Below are positions 1-10,088 of a stretch of DNA of 64,000 nt, piece after piece. Within the stretch, counting starts at the first letter, position 1. Every line of letters starts with the position of its first letter. The stretch is from Paraphaeosphaeria minitans. Lineage: Eukaryota; Ascomycota; Dothideomycetes; Pleosporales; Didymosphaeriaceae. A model generated the notes under the pieces. That model was given only the letters and a program-made list of their open reading frames with translations. It had not been told where the DNA came from and ran no database searches. The position numbers and the translations under genes are program-made. The stretch lies in the NCBI GenBank assembly GCA_015832175.1, contig WJXW01000020.1, positions 124,001 through 188,000 on the forward strand, given 5' to 3'.

Positions 1-1
1 G

Positions 2-202
2 TATGCGTCGGGTGGTGGCTGGCGGACTGGCGAGCTGCCGCCGCGCTTGTTTCTCGAGCCTCCGGCAGTCGCGCACCTGGAAGAGATTGAACTCTTCACA
101 ATCGCTGTAACCACCGTCAGTTGTGATCGCGAAGAGCAGTCTGGCTACAAGCTGATTAAGTGCGTAGCCATAGTGGGATGCGTCAGCGGATTGATTGATT
201 GA
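2..202 (+). pseudogene. Open frame entering from the left edge, interrupted by a retroposon
   Basis: A frame open from base 2 reads through to a TGA inside the TTGA repeats at 200-202. Without the retroposon at 191-1305 and one copy of its duplication, the frame continues only a few codons before a stop (GGTGGAGAACTTAACTAG). It may therefore be the end of a gene or chance coding. No family recognised. Confidence 0.2.
177..190. repeat. Target-site duplication, left copy (14 bp)
   Basis: GATGCGTCAGCGGA at 177-190 is repeated exactly at 1306-1319 and brackets the 1.1-kb retroposon. A 14-bp duplication fits target-primed insertion as made by LINE machinery. Confidence 0.9.
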
Positions 203-1305
203 TTGATTGATTGAATCCTACTCGGTTTCAGCCGCGGTTTCGTGCAGCTATGCCCGGATGCAGAGGTTTGGCAAACAGCCGACGCGCTGCCGAAAGAAAT
301 CGACATGCCCCACTTCACCGTACTGAAAGTACAGCCAGCTGTTCCCTCGCCTCCGCTTGTGGTCTGGCTTCTATCTACGACTACGTACATGCCGTCATGA
401 GAAGTGATGTATCTGTGTCTGTGTGTTTGACTTCAAATGTATTGTCTCTGTTTTCGTGCGGTAAAAAAACTCTTTTTCGTTGCCGTTGTATTGAGGCGTC
501 GTAGAGGCGTCGGCCTCGTTTGTCGTATCTGCGTACCTACAGTCTCCCCCCAGTGTTCGGCTTCATGTTGCTGTACCTGCCCTTGACCCTCAGGGCTTGC
601 ATTTGTTCTGTGTTCTTGTTTCTCCCATCTTCTTGCTGCCTCTCACTAGGTTCCTATGTGGCCGTGTGTTGTGTTGTGACCTGCCATTGGCGGCAGCGCC
701 AACGCACCAGCTGCGATGCAGCTTCCCGAGAGCGAGGCTCCGCTCCTTCGTGCTCTTGGGTCTAGTAGCCATGCAACGCTATCGCGACTCGCCTCAGACC
801 TTGTCGGGTATGTCGGAAGGGGCACCACTCCTTCGACATGGGGGCGACAGTGGACGAGGCTGTCTGTGACTGTGTATTGTGTGGCATCTATAGTAGCATG
901 CCGGGTGTCTGTGAGGCGATTTGCGTGAGCGTTGATGTCGTTCAATCCGGAGGGCCGTCGATGCGGGACGTCGCAAACGATGTCGAGTGGCGGGCTGATC
1001 AGGAAGCCCACCAGAAATTGTGTGTGTTGTGGCTGTACGAGGTTTGGGCTCCGTCGTCGCTTTCGTGATGCGGCATCGTGGCTAGATGGTTATTGCTGCC
1101 GTCAATGGGTGTGTCATGTTGCGTAGCCTGCTCGCAAATTTTGCTTTCGTGACTGCCGCGGCCGCAACCATGTTTCTACAGGTACCATAACGCAGAGGGA
1201 TGCGCTTTGGCCTATAGAGACGATTGCGGCCGCTAGCAGAGATGTTTCGATGCTGTTGTGATGGATAATCCAGGAATTGAATTCTCGCTGTTTGTCGTGT
1301 TTTTT
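191..1305 (-). mobile_element. 1.1-kb LINE-mobilised (SINE-like) retroposon, copy 1
   Basis: This 1,115-bp unit recurs at 27229-28343 with no difference I noticed. Read on the minus strand it begins with an A-run and AAACACGACAAACAGC and ends in a (TCAA)n tail, flanked by a 14-bp target duplication. The simple-repeat tail and duplication length are features of elements moved by a LINE. Both copies start at the same 5' position, which argues for a full-length unit rather than random 5' truncation. Its longest open frame is about 120 codons with no recognised domain, so it is probably non-autonomous. I did not find convincing pol III A/B boxes. Confidence 0.75.
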
Positions 1306-1319
1306 GATGCGTCAGCGGA
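1306..1319. repeat. Target-site duplication, right copy (14 bp)
   Basis: Exact repeat of 177-190, on the other side of the 1.1-kb retroposon. Confidence 0.9.
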
Positions 1320-1348
1320 GGTGGAGAACTTAACTAGTTAACGTGTCG

Positions 1349-1382
1349 GATCAGTAAGCTGGCCAGATCAGTAAGCTGGCCA
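1349..1382 (+). repeat. Tandem 17-bp repeat, candidate pogo terminal repeat
   Basis: GATCAGTAAGCTGGCCA occurs twice in tandem (1349-1365 and 1366-1382) about 40 bp before the transposase start. This is the expected position of the left terminal repeat. No inverted partner is seen downstream, which fits a 3'-truncated element. Confidence 0.5.
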
Positions 1383-1421
1383 CCCCACCAAAATCGCGCG
1401 ACGCGTCCTACACCATCAACC

Positions 1422-2909
1422 ATGAAGCCACAACAACACCATCTCCAGTCTTCAAAAGAAGGCAGGATTAGTCTTGCTATTGCCTCCTATCAATCTAATC
1501 CCTCTCTGTCCCTCCGCTGCCTTACTGCATCCTTTAATATACCGCGATCAACGCTGCAGACGCGCCTCCATAGTATCAAGCCAAAACGCGAGACAGTATC
1601 TGTCAATCGAAAGCTACGCCCTATAGAAGAGCAGTCCCTAGTAGACTAGATCCTAGACCTTAACCAACGTGGTTTTCCGCCTCACATCATCAATGTACGT
1701 AGGATGGCTGACCATCTACTCGCTGCGCGTGGCCAGATCCCTCCTCCACTACCTGTGGGCCAGAAGTGGGTATCGCGCTTCATCAAGACTCAGCCAGATC
1801 TACAGACTAAGTGGACTAGGAGCTTCCATAGTCAGCGTGCGCTCTGTGAGGATCCTGTTAAGATCTCTATCTGGTACAAGCTTGTGGAGGAGACACGCCA
1901 GACGTACGGCATACAGGATAGAGACACCTACAATTTTGATGAGACAGGGTTCATGATGGGGGTTGCTGCTTTATCTAAGGTGGTGACTAGCGCAGACACT
2001 ATAGGCAGAGCTATACACGTACAGCCAGGCAATCGAGACTGGGTCACAACAATTGAGTGTATCTGCGCCGCTGGCTGGTCTCTGCCTCCACTCATCATCC
2101 TGTCTGGCAAGCTCCACCAGGCCAGCTGGTATACAGACCTACCTACCGGTTGGGTCCTCGCAGTCAGTGACAATGGCTGGACCACTGATCAGCTCGGCCT
2201 TGCCTGGCTAGAGCACTTCAACCGGCATACAGAGTCTCGTACTATAGGCACCTGGCGGCTACTCATTCTAGACGGTCATAGTAGCCATGCTACCCCTCAG
2301 TTCCAGGAGTACTGTAGAACACACAAGATCATCAGTCTCTGTATGCCTGCGCACACGAGCCATCTCCTACAGCCCCTAGATGTGGGCTGTTTCTCACCTC
2401 TCAAGACAGCGTATGGGCATGAGGTGATGGAGCTGGCCAGACAGGGAGTCTACCACATAGATAAGGATGAGTTCCTATCAATCTACCCACGCGTTCGCAG
2501 GACTGTTCTTATAGAACAGAATATCCAAAGTGGCTTTCGAGCAACTGGTCTTGTGCCTCCCTGTCCAGAGCGGGTCCTCTCATGCCTAACAGTAGTAAGG
2601 ACTCCATCACCACCAGGTGCAGTAGCAGGTATAGAGCCTACATGGACAGCTGAGACGCCTCATACCACTACGCAGCTTGAGCAGCAGGCACGCCACATAC
2701 GAGAGCTCCTCCAGCGCCAGTCTCAGAGCCCTACTAGCCAGGCTATCCGCCAGCTTGTTAAAGGTTGTCAGCTTGCGATGAACTCAGCAACAATCCTAGC
2801 AGAGGAGAATAAGAAGCTAACAAAGGACGTCATTTCTTCTGTAAAACCGATTTCTGCTTCTCGTATTCATACCCCGATCCGCATTTCCGCACACTATACA
2901 ACCGGTTAG
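1422..2909 (+). pseudogene. pogo/Fot1-type (DDE_1) transposase, one in-frame stop, C-terminus lost
   Basis: The frame opens at ATG 1422 with a CENP-B/psq-like N-terminus (SLRCLTASFNIPRSTLQTRL) and is broken once, by TAG at 1647-1649. The same frame continues to 2909. DDE_1 signatures are in order: FDETGF (first Asp, near 1936), ILDGHSSH (second Asp, near 2268) and PAHTSHLLQPLDV (third Asp, near 2346). The stop sits where relatives usually have Trp (VD-W-ILDLNQRG). TGG to TAG is a C-to-T change in a CpA context on the other strand. Similarity fades near 2830, before the usual basic C-terminus, so the element is truncated as well as nonsense-mutated. Not expected to be functional. Confidence 0.85.
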
Positions 2910-2974
2910 AGGAAGTCAATGTAACAAACGTCTCCCATACTACAGTTAATTTCACCTCGCGTGCTGTCCTCTTC

Positions 2975-3433
2975 TCAGGGATCGAGGTTAAGCCAAAGAA
3001 TGGTGACCAAAAGGAGGCAGAGCTGCAGATGGGCCTGCAACCGTGGCCGCTTGATCGGGCTCGGATTCCTCGACTCCGGGTTCTCCAATTCGCACCCGCC
3101 ACGAAACCGTGCGAACGCGTCTACTAGTCCCATGCTAGTTGGATTCCGTTGGCTTGTAACGATCAGCGACCACTCATCACCATAGCCTACTAAATGCGAA
3201 GCGTCTGTAGCTTCGTACAGAGTAGGTCGCGATGCATTCGAGTCCGGCATTGTGAAATCATCGTTGATGTGGAACCACTCTCCACTATCTTTAGAGTCGA
3301 TTCCGGAACGGCTGTGCCCTGCCGTCTTGGTTGTAGCCATGGATTTGGCCTTGGATGTTGGCTTCGGCTTCGGCTTGAGCTTGCACGCCTTAGGCATAAG
3401 CGAGGTCAAGGTACACGTAGCAACGTGGCTCAA
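2975..3433 (-). CDS. Uncharacterised protein, possibly spliced at its 3' end
   Basis: A 152-codon frame: Lys/Pro-rich N-terminus (KLKPKPKPTSKAK), then a segment that looks coding (GEWFHINDDFTMP, VGYGDEWSLIVT). No family recognised. A second minus-strand frame at about 2830-2990 reads plausibly as a continuation (KLTVVWETFVTLTSSNRLY), so the gene may have an intron near 2980-3000 and may have lost its end where the pogo element abuts it at about 2830. Confidence 0.35.
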   Translation of the reverse strand: MSHVATCTLTSLMPKACKLKPKPKPTSKAKSMATTKTAGHSRSGIDSKDSGEWFHINDDFTMPDSNASRPTLYEATDASHLVGYGDEWSLIVTSQRNPTSMGLVDAFARFRGGCELENPESRNPSPIKRPRLQAHLQLCLLLVTILWLNLDP

Positions 3434-3740
3434 CCACCATCAACTGCCTAATGCAATCATGGGTGGCTGGGCAGTGTTTCAAAGAGGGAGTGGACGGCAG
3501 TCTTTAGATGTGGGCCTCACCGTGTCAACAACGATGCCGCACCTTAAGCAAATACTGCTTTAAGACAGCCGGTAAGCCAGATTCTCTTAAGAAGGATAAA
3601 ACTAAGAGGTTCAGAATCTGCTTTCCATATGCCTTTGCGAAAACGCGCGCGATCCGACGCTTGCGGCGCGCGGTCATGGCGAATTGACTGTGGCTGTGAC
3701 CTGAAAAAAAGCCAGGCCCGCCGCTGAATACCAACTCTAA
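3434..3740. other. Intergenic, nothing recognised
   Basis: About 300 bases between the hypothetical gene and the nuclease/kinase gene, which are both on the minus strand. No gene or repeat supported. Confidence 0.4.
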
Positions 3741-6083
3741 CTACTGGGGAATAAGCCTGAGGCCACGTAGTTCGATAGCCGCACGCTGTCTTTCCCGCGC
3801 AAATACAGAAGACCTATCCCCTCCTTGCTTAGCCATACTTGCATCGGGCACTCTCTTCCTCTTTCGGTTTGCCGAGATGATACCTAGTACGGTTCGTTGC
3901 TTAACCTCCTCGGCCCGGTCGAAATCAATCAACATTACTCGACCAGTGTCCTCATTCCATAGTATGTTGCGAGGTTCGAGGTCCTTATGCAAGACTCCAA
4001 GGTTGTGGATCGCCTGCGCTGAGTCGTCAACCTGTGTAGTAATAAGTGGCATATTCCCGGTCGTCAGGCATTGGGAGATCCGTTTCCCTCCAAAACTAAG
4101 AAACATCATGTGGACAAGCTCACAAATCCCCTCGTAGTAATAAGGAGTTGCCAGGTCTATGTTTCCCAGATGAACTGGCACATGAATGCCCTGGATCGGA
4201 CGGAGCATGTCGTACACGGCAGCCTCATGTTGGAGACGAGGAACAAAATCAATGGGTGTGCACTTGGCTGCTACTGTGTATCCGTGCGATTTCAGCCGGA
4301 CTCGGAATAAAACGCCGCAAGCGCCAGGCAGACTCACGGGCTTGCAGTCGGTATCTAAGTCGCTTGAAAGCTGTTGGCGTATGGAAGCGAGGAAGGTGGG
4401 TCGGTCGATCTGATGATGACTTCGCCCATGATCTCGAACATTTGGACAAGACATATCAAGCAGACCCCCATTGACTAACCCTAGCAGACAGTTTTGCGTG
4501 CAAAACTGTCCACTCCGTCCTCTGCGCGAACTCTGGCTAGGCGAGGAGCTGCTGCTGGTGGCCTGTGCGCGAGACAAGCCCTGAGGTGAAGGTCGCCGTC
4601 GGCTCGGAGTATCAAAGTCCGGTTCTTCGTCGCTGGCGGCGTGCTGGTCCTGTGGCCGTGCGCAGCTTGGGGAGCTGATGGGGGCATACCTTCGCCGGAG
4701 CTGGACGGGTGACATGCGAAGAAACTCGTCGTGCCGAGGCGGGCGGTACTCTGATGACGGCGCGTCCTCTTCGGGGATAGCATCTAGTAGGTCTTCATAC
4801 ACAATCTCCCAGCTGTTGAGCCCAGAGGCGGCTTCGACACGCCACTGGTGGCTGCGAGGGGGGGTTTTTAACGCCTGCAGTGTGAAAGCCAGCATCTGCC
4901 CAACCGCTGTTAGATGCAGGCGATTCGGTCCGTCTGAATCGGGCGCCCACCCCGTAGCGCCGCCGACGTCCCCTTTGGGGACAGACAAGAAGTAATGGAC
5001 TGTCCTAGGGTCGTCGGGAACCCGTAGAAAGACGAATGCTTCGCCGGTGCACACGCAACCATACTCCACCCCAAGCTTGACCATATAAGAGAATGCTTGT
5101 GTGATGACGGCAGCCATTAGCCGCCGGAAGCGGTCGCGCGGAGTATCCGTTTCGCGACACTGGGCCACCTCGTCCAGTTTCATATCCTCCAAACCCTCGT
5201 AGATGCACCCGAGCGGCAGTTTGTGCGGAGGCTTGTATTCGGTGATGTAGGCCGCGACGCGAGTCTCTCTGTTCTGAATGCTGGTGTTGTAGACGCAAAA
5301 CTGATCGGCTCGAGGCCGGGACGATCGTGCTGTGCCGGCGCGTGGTGCGGTTACTGCTTCTGGGCGATCTAGCGAGTTGTTCTCGGCCCGGGCCTGTAGG
5401 CGTGGTGACCGTCGTCGCCGAGCCCCGGAGACGGTCATGGATCCCATACCCTCCGCTAGTTCTGTTTCCGGGCTAAGGGTGTTGGCATGGTTCTCAAACT
5501 GTACTGAGCCTTTGAGTCCAAATGTACGTCGTAGTGTTCGTTGATCGTATAGTCGTTCAATAATAGACGCGACAGGGTCGTCTACGGTGGAACGCTGAAA
5601 GAGATGGAGATCGAGTTCAGAACTCATCATCTTGCGCAGGATCGCTTGCCCAGATTCTTCCAACGTGTGCAGCGATGTGAAGTGTCGCTCCGAGGCGAAG
5701 TCGGACGCCATAAGCACGTCCCAGATCGCTGCCTGCTGTGCTGGGAAATCCTCCCATTGAACGAGATTTTCGGGTCGAAGCTTGTTAGTCGCATTTGCAG
5801 GGTCGCCCCGCGTCGACAAAGTCGTATCAGTCTGCACAGTGAGACCGGAGTGTAGATGAGTGTGGCAGGCGTCGAGGAACTCCGGAAGAGTTGTCTTGCG
5901 CGTTTTCTCTTCGGCCCTATCCTGGGCCCGCTCCGCCGCCTCGCGCCTGCGTTGTTCCTCTTCGCGCCTGCGTTGTTCCCCTTCACGCCTGTGTTGTTCT
6001 TCCTTCTGCGCCTGCTCCGCCGCTTCGCGCCTGCGTTGTTCTTCGAAAAACAGCTTCTTGTAATCGGGTGACTGTTCGGCCAT
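3741..6083 (-). CDS. Large protein with a nuclease-like (PD-(D/E)XK?) segment and a C-terminal kinase-like domain
   Basis: An intronless 780-aa protein. Residues ~8-65 are a charged Glu/Arg/Gln coiled coil (repeats of EEQRRRE). Around residue 275-290, AAYITEYKPPHKL resembles the E-x-K core of a PD-(D/E)XK nuclease fold. A Ser/Arg-rich linker spans about 470-540. The C-terminal ~200 residues look like a protein kinase: an Ala-Lys in YTVAAKC (beta-3 lysine), a catalytic loop HKDLEPRNIL near 697 and LIDFD near 718 in place of DFG. Many filamentous ascomycetes carry families with this layout. Nuclease-kinase pairings are also described among Crinkler-type proteins, but no Crinkler header domain is recognised here. 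Start: the first ATG, just before the coiled coil. The frame is open throughout, so the gene may be functional. The nuclease assignment is inference. Confidence 0.7.
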   Translation of the reverse strand: MAEQSPDYKKLFFEEQRRREAAEQAQKEEQHRREGEQRRREEEQRRREAAERAQDRAEEKTRKTTLPEFLDACHTHLHSGLTVQTDTTLSTRGDPANATNKLRPENLVQWEDFPAQQAAIWDVLMASDFASERHFTSLHTLEESGQAILRKMMSSELDLHLFQRSTVDDPVASIIERLYDQRTLRRTFGLKGSVQFENHANTLSPETELAEGMGSMTVSGARRRRSPRLQARAENNSLDRPEAVTAPRAGTARSSRPRADQFCVYNTSIQNRETRVAAYITEYKPPHKLPLGCIYEGLEDMKLDEVAQCRETDTPRDRFRRLMAAVITQAFSYMVKLGVEYGCVCTGEAFVFLRVPDDPRTVHYFLSVPKGDVGGATGWAPDSDGPNRLHLTAVGQMLAFTLQALKTPPRSHQWRVEAASGLNSWEIVYEDLLDAIPEEDAPSSEYRPPRHDEFLRMSPVQLRRRYAPISSPSCARPQDQHAASDEEPDFDTPSRRRPSPQGLSRAQATSSSSSPSQSSRRGRSGQFCTQNCLLGLVNGGLLDMSCPNVRDHGRSHHQIDRPTFLASIRQQLSSDLDTDCKPVSLPGACGVLFRVRLKSHGYTVAAKCTPIDFVPRLQHEAAVYDMLRPIQGIHVPVHLGNIDLATPYYYEGICELVHMMFLSFGGKRISQCLTTGNMPLITTQVDDSAQAIHNLGVLHKDLEPRNILWNEDTGRVMLIDFDRAEEVKQRTVLGIISANRKRKRVPDASMAKQGGDRSSVFARERQRAAIELRGLRLIPQ

Positions 6084-6462
6084 GGCGATAATAGTGTGGT
6101 GTCAAGTTGGGTTCGTTGACAGTAGCTGTCTCGGCGCGCTTCGGAGCGATAACAGATAGTGAACCAAAGGACAAACGCTAGCTAAATGCCTTGGGCTAGA
6201 TGCTGCTCATAATATGTGGACGCGAAGGTTGTGTGAGATCAGACGCATCTTATTTGTTTTGGTTCTCTTTAGCTTGGCGGTGCTTGGAGCTCGGTCCATG
6301 CGTTGCGCAGTTACCATAATAATTACGAGGAGCTCACCCCAATTGAGTCATAGCGCTCTTAAGCACAGACCTCAACACCTCGGCGCGCCATCGTCAACAC
6401 GAAGTCTCCCACTTCAGTGCCCGATATCTCCACCAAAACGCGCCCAAATTAAGCCGAAAAAG
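6084..6462. other. Intergenic, likely upstream region of the nuclease/kinase gene
   Basis: Lies between the start of the minus-strand nuclease/kinase gene and the Tc1-type remnant. No motif was identified with confidence. Confidence 0.35.
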
Positions 6463-6747
6463 ATGCCAACGACTCGCAGAAAGCCGCGCGATTTAAAGGC
6501 CGCAAAATATAAAGTCAGAAAGACCGATCGTCGCGAGTTGCCGCCAGAGACAAAAGCATATGCCGTCGGGGCGATGTCGGCCGGAGTATCGCGGTACAAC
6601 CTCGCGAAAAAGCTCTCAATTACTCAGTCAGATCTTTCTCGCTTGCTAACGCGCACAAAGGAACGTTCAGAGGCGTCAAAACTCCCTCTGTGGGACCCTC
6701 AACTCTACGCAACTGAGCCGGGCCCAGCGATGTTAATGTTATGTTGA
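6463..6747 (+). pseudogene. Tc1/mariner-type transposase, N-terminal HTH remnant
   Basis: From ATG 6463 a 94-codon frame has a basic start (PTTRRKPRDLKAAKYK) followed by TDRRELPPETKAYAVG and a helix-turn-helix-like stretch (SRYNLAKKLSITQSDLSRLL). This matches the DNA-binding N-terminus of fungal Tc1/mariner transposases. No DDE catalytic part follows, so it is a truncated remnant. The frame is open further upstream (ATG 6214), but that part does not look like transposase. Confidence 0.6.
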
Positions 6748-7216
6748 TGCCGCAGTTCCACACTAGCGCTAAGTCACAGAACAGATACTTGCATGAACTG
6801 CATTCCAGGAACAAACTAAGAGTCACGGGAACTAAACATAAGACATGTAGTGGAAAGGCTTGAATTAGGCCCCGTCTAAGGGGTAGTTAAGCTGTGAGTG
6901 GCCGCCAAGATACAGAGCATTGAACGAGTCGATTCCACGCTCCCGGTATGGACGTAAATCTCTGACTCGTAATCTTCTTAAGCGTTTCGGTTGGCTATAC
7001 CACTTCAATTTCTAATACAAACAAAGCAGCAAGCTTGCTCTTCTGGATGCCAATTTCGTGAATAAGGTGTCGTTGCCGGCTGAGAGTGAACAGGTAGCTT
7101 TCTAGTCACTGAAGGGAACCTAAGGTTATAATAAGTATACTTTCTAAGCATCAAACATGGGCTCGAATAGCATACCAGAGTTACACTTCTCTGCTCGTGT
7201 GCCACGACCCTGGCGA
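6748..7216. other. Intergenic, no gene seen
   Basis: About 470 bases between the HTH remnant and the 3' end of the zf-3CxxC gene. No transposase catalytic domain or repeat recognised. Confidence 0.4.
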
Positions 7217-7894
7217 TTAACCACCTTCCTCGGAACACAAGCCACGTTTGCATCCTTCACACAGGTCACGCTTATGCGGGAGTCCCTGCTTCCTCGTGTA
7301 GTATGGTTTGTCCATCTTAACACCACCCCACTTCTTCAGTCGATACGCAACACGCTCGATGTACGAATCTTTATCGAGGTGCAAGTCGCCGAGATGATTG
7401 CACTCCTTGCATCGCTGGCCGTATACGACAGCGTTGTACTCGTTTCCGTAGTACTTGGTGATACCGATCGAGACTTTCTTACTGCCCCAGCCTTTAGCCC
7501 GGCAGTTTTTGTCGGTGCAAGTGAGTTTTCCCATCACGTTCGTCCTATACACGTTGACAGCGTCGTGGGTAGTAGGCGTATGATGGAAAGCGATGGTGCC
7601 GATGAATGGAGCGACGGCCTCCAACACATCCTCGTGCAACTGCGGGTACAAGAAGCTGGACCTGAGTTGGACGGAGACTTCAGCGCGGCCGTTGGAGTTC
7701 TTGTTCGACTTCTTCTTGGCCGTGGTGGCGGCGTGGCGAATTTCTTTGTAAAGACCGACGCGACGAGAGTAAGTATAAGCGTCGTGAAAACGTTTGAGGC
7801 GGCTAGTGTTGTAAGTGTGGTGAAGCGGAAGGCGCGCTAAAGAAGCAGCCCGCACTGTAAGCAAACGCGTTCTCTCATAAGCCAACGACAGCAC
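7217..7894 (-). CDS. zf-3CxxC domain protein
   Basis: A 225-aa intronless frame. After ~75 residues of Arg/Lys-rich N-terminus comes the domain: FLYPQLHEDVLEAV, then the Cys pairs in GKLTCTDKNC, GQRCKECNHLG and DLCEGCKRGLC, with the conserved YIERVAYRLKKW between. This is the 3CxxC-type zinc-binding domain found in many uncharacterised fungal proteins. It is predicted to bind zinc structurally, and its cellular role is unknown. The domain is complete and the protein ends soon after the last Cys pair, as usual. The start is uncertain because the first ATG gives an N-terminus without similarity. Confidence 0.8.
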   Translation of the reverse strand: MLSLAYERTRLLTVRAASLARLPLHHTYNTSRLKRFHDAYTYSRRVGLYKEIRHAATTAKKKSNKNSNGRAEVSVQLRSSFLYPQLHEDVLEAVAPFIGTIAFHHTPTTHDAVNVYRTNVMGKLTCTDKNCRAKGWGSKKVSIGITKYYGNEYNAVVYGQRCKECNHLGDLHLDKDSYIERVAYRLKKWGGVKMDKPYYTRKQGLPHKRDLCEGCKRGLCSEEGG

Positions 7895-8783
7895 ACCATC
7901 ACAAAGGGATCTTTTACACGGGTTTGGGAGCTAAAAGGACCTGAGCAAAAAAAGAAAAGCGTCGCCATGGTCACGCCAGATGTTTGCTAGGTGAGAGCCT
8001 ATCTATGACATCCCCAGTGTGGTGTAGCGGCCATCTTACTGAATCGTAGTAGCAGAGTAGGTCCACAGATCCGATCCATCATCCTCATCGCCTACCAGCT
8101 GAATGCAGTTGGCTCTAAACCATTCTTGGCGAAGATGCTTAGCAAGAGGAGGAGCTCTATCGTCAAACATATGCCGGTGAACACTAGATATGTTCGGCGA
8201 CCCGTCGACGAGGCGCCATTGAGCACTTTGGAGGTTTTAATGGGTACTGTAGCGGACGTTTCCTGTAAATTGGCCTACCAGCACGAACCTGTTTGTAGAA
8301 GCTATCTCTAGCCTTCCTACATTCTCCTCTGCCCCTTCGCATTATCGCGGTACTGATCGTAGCACACAATTTGCCTAGTCTTCGATTCGGATGGGAATTA
8401 ATGCTATCCTGTCTGGTAGCTCGCCGATGCGGGACGTTGCAAAAGAGATGCTGGTGCCGCTTGGTCCGAGAAGGTGCTCTCGATATAAAACAGTCGCTCG
8501 TCGGTGCTGAGATTGCGATATAACCCTGAATCCAGCCCACTCCGCAGCTGGGAGGTCCTACGCGCAACGTCCGTGGACCAGGTACGGCCCCGTTTCCGTG
8601 GAAACTCGGTTTCCAAACCCAGACTTACAAAAGGCTGTACAGGAAATGAACCTAGGATCGAAGCGACCACGCCTGACTACGGCATCTCGCTCGATCACAC
8701 CTCATATCAAGACATCCCAGACCCCAGACTCGACTATCGACTGACTAGGCGGACGCGAGATCGCGAGACTCGAAGAGGGCACG
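7895..8783. other. Gene-poor stretch before the copia element, with a diverged trace of the 1.1-kb retroposon
   Basis: No gene is supported. On the minus strand about 8340-8460 aligns without gaps, though weakly, to part of the 1.1-kb retroposon (around 880-985). The shared core is ACGTCCCGCATCG. Bases 8480-8783 may be eroded 5' sequence of the copia element, but no LTR, primer-binding site or gag zinc knuckle was found. Confidence 0.3.
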
Positions 8784-10088
8784 ATGAAAGCGGCATTTAG
8801 CGCAAGCCAACAAGGATATCCATTAAAGGATGCGTTCATCCTGGACTCCGGCTCGACTACGCACATCTGCAACAACCTCTCAAGGATCGACGACATACGC
8901 CCACCGGCAATGGGAGACTATATCTGGGCGGGAAACACAAAGGTCTGGGTACAAGGATACGGAACCGTCCGTGTGACAACGAAGGGGGCACAGAAGGAAC
9001 AACTCCTTCGCCTAAACGATGTCGCATGGTGTCCAGACTTCCTCTGCAGCCTAATATCATTCAGGCTGCTCAGAAGACAAGGCATATGGTGGGAAACCAG
9101 AGAAAACCCAACCAGCCTTCGACAATGGGACGGGACCATCATCGCCACCCTATCAGAACAACACGGCCAGTGGGTTATTGAGAGCCCGCGTGAGGCCACC
9201 GCAGCCTTCCATGTGCGCATGAACCGATCTAAAAGATATCCGCAGAGGGCGACAGCAATGCAGTGGCATAAGCGCCTAGGACACCCTGGACCCTCAGCGA
9301 TTGAACACCTCGTGCAGCAATCTGAGGGGGTGAGGATTAAAGGCATCACTACTGTACAATGCGATGCCTGCGGTAGATCGAAATCGAAACGCCAAATACG
9401 TAGAGCCCCACGGCTTAACGATGAAGGACCTGGCGAAAGAATCGCTATCGACTTTCATGAGTACGAAGCAGGCAGCTTCACAGGAGAGAAGAGCCAAATG
9501 CTGATTACCTGCCGAAATTCCCGATACGTATGGGACTTCTACTTCAAGGACAACAGGCCAGCCCGCTCTATCATCCGACAGCTAAGCCTCTTCGTCCAAT
9601 TCATGAAGAAGCAATTCAACATCACAGTTAAGGTCATTGAGACTGATAACGAGATCGTCGCTGTCAAGCAAGAAGTCGAAAGATGGTGCACGTCCCAATC
9701 AATCAGACTCGAGCCTTCAGCTCCAGATACCCAATCAAAAAATGGTGGAGCCGAACGCTCAGGGGGTGTGATAAAAGAAAAGGCACGCGCAATTCGACTG
9801 GATGCGAACCTTCCATGGGAACTCTGGCCAGAGATTACCAGAGCGGCGGTATATCTATACAATCGAACGCCGAACTATCCAAACAAGTGGAAATCGCCCT
9901 ACGAAATATTCTTTACGCGCGTAGCAGCCATGAACGGCACAGTCACCGGACCCCGAAAACCAAATCAAGCTCACCTAAGAGCATACGGCTGCAAAGCCTT
10001 TGCAATGACAGACGATACACATCGAGGAAAGTCCAGACTTCAGAGGTTAGATCTGGATTGGGTACCTTATAGGATACCAATCAACTAA
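8784..10088 (+). pseudogene. Copia pol, part 1: protease and integrase
   Basis: A 434-codon frame beginning in the protease (FILDSGSTTHICNN, active-site DSG). It continues with a GAG-pre-integrase segment (MQWHKRLGHPGPSAIEHL), the Cys pair of the HHCC zinc site (CDACGRSK) and the integrase core. The catalytic triad is visible in IDFHEYE, ETDNEI and KNGGAERSGG. The frame ends 20-30 codons after a frameshift near 10048-10060. Expected residues before the conserved GYLIGYQSTNIYRIWIPS are missing, which suggests a small deletion. Confidence 0.9.

Noticed and set aside
646..1011. 121-codon minus-strand frame in the 1.1-kb retroposon
   Set aside because: Identical in copy 2 only because the DNA is the same; no domain, no codon-level conservation to test, and other frames are equally open.
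7157..7840. 227-codon plus-strand frame
   Set aside because: Antisense of the zf-3CxxC gene, whose Cys pairs are on the minus strand.
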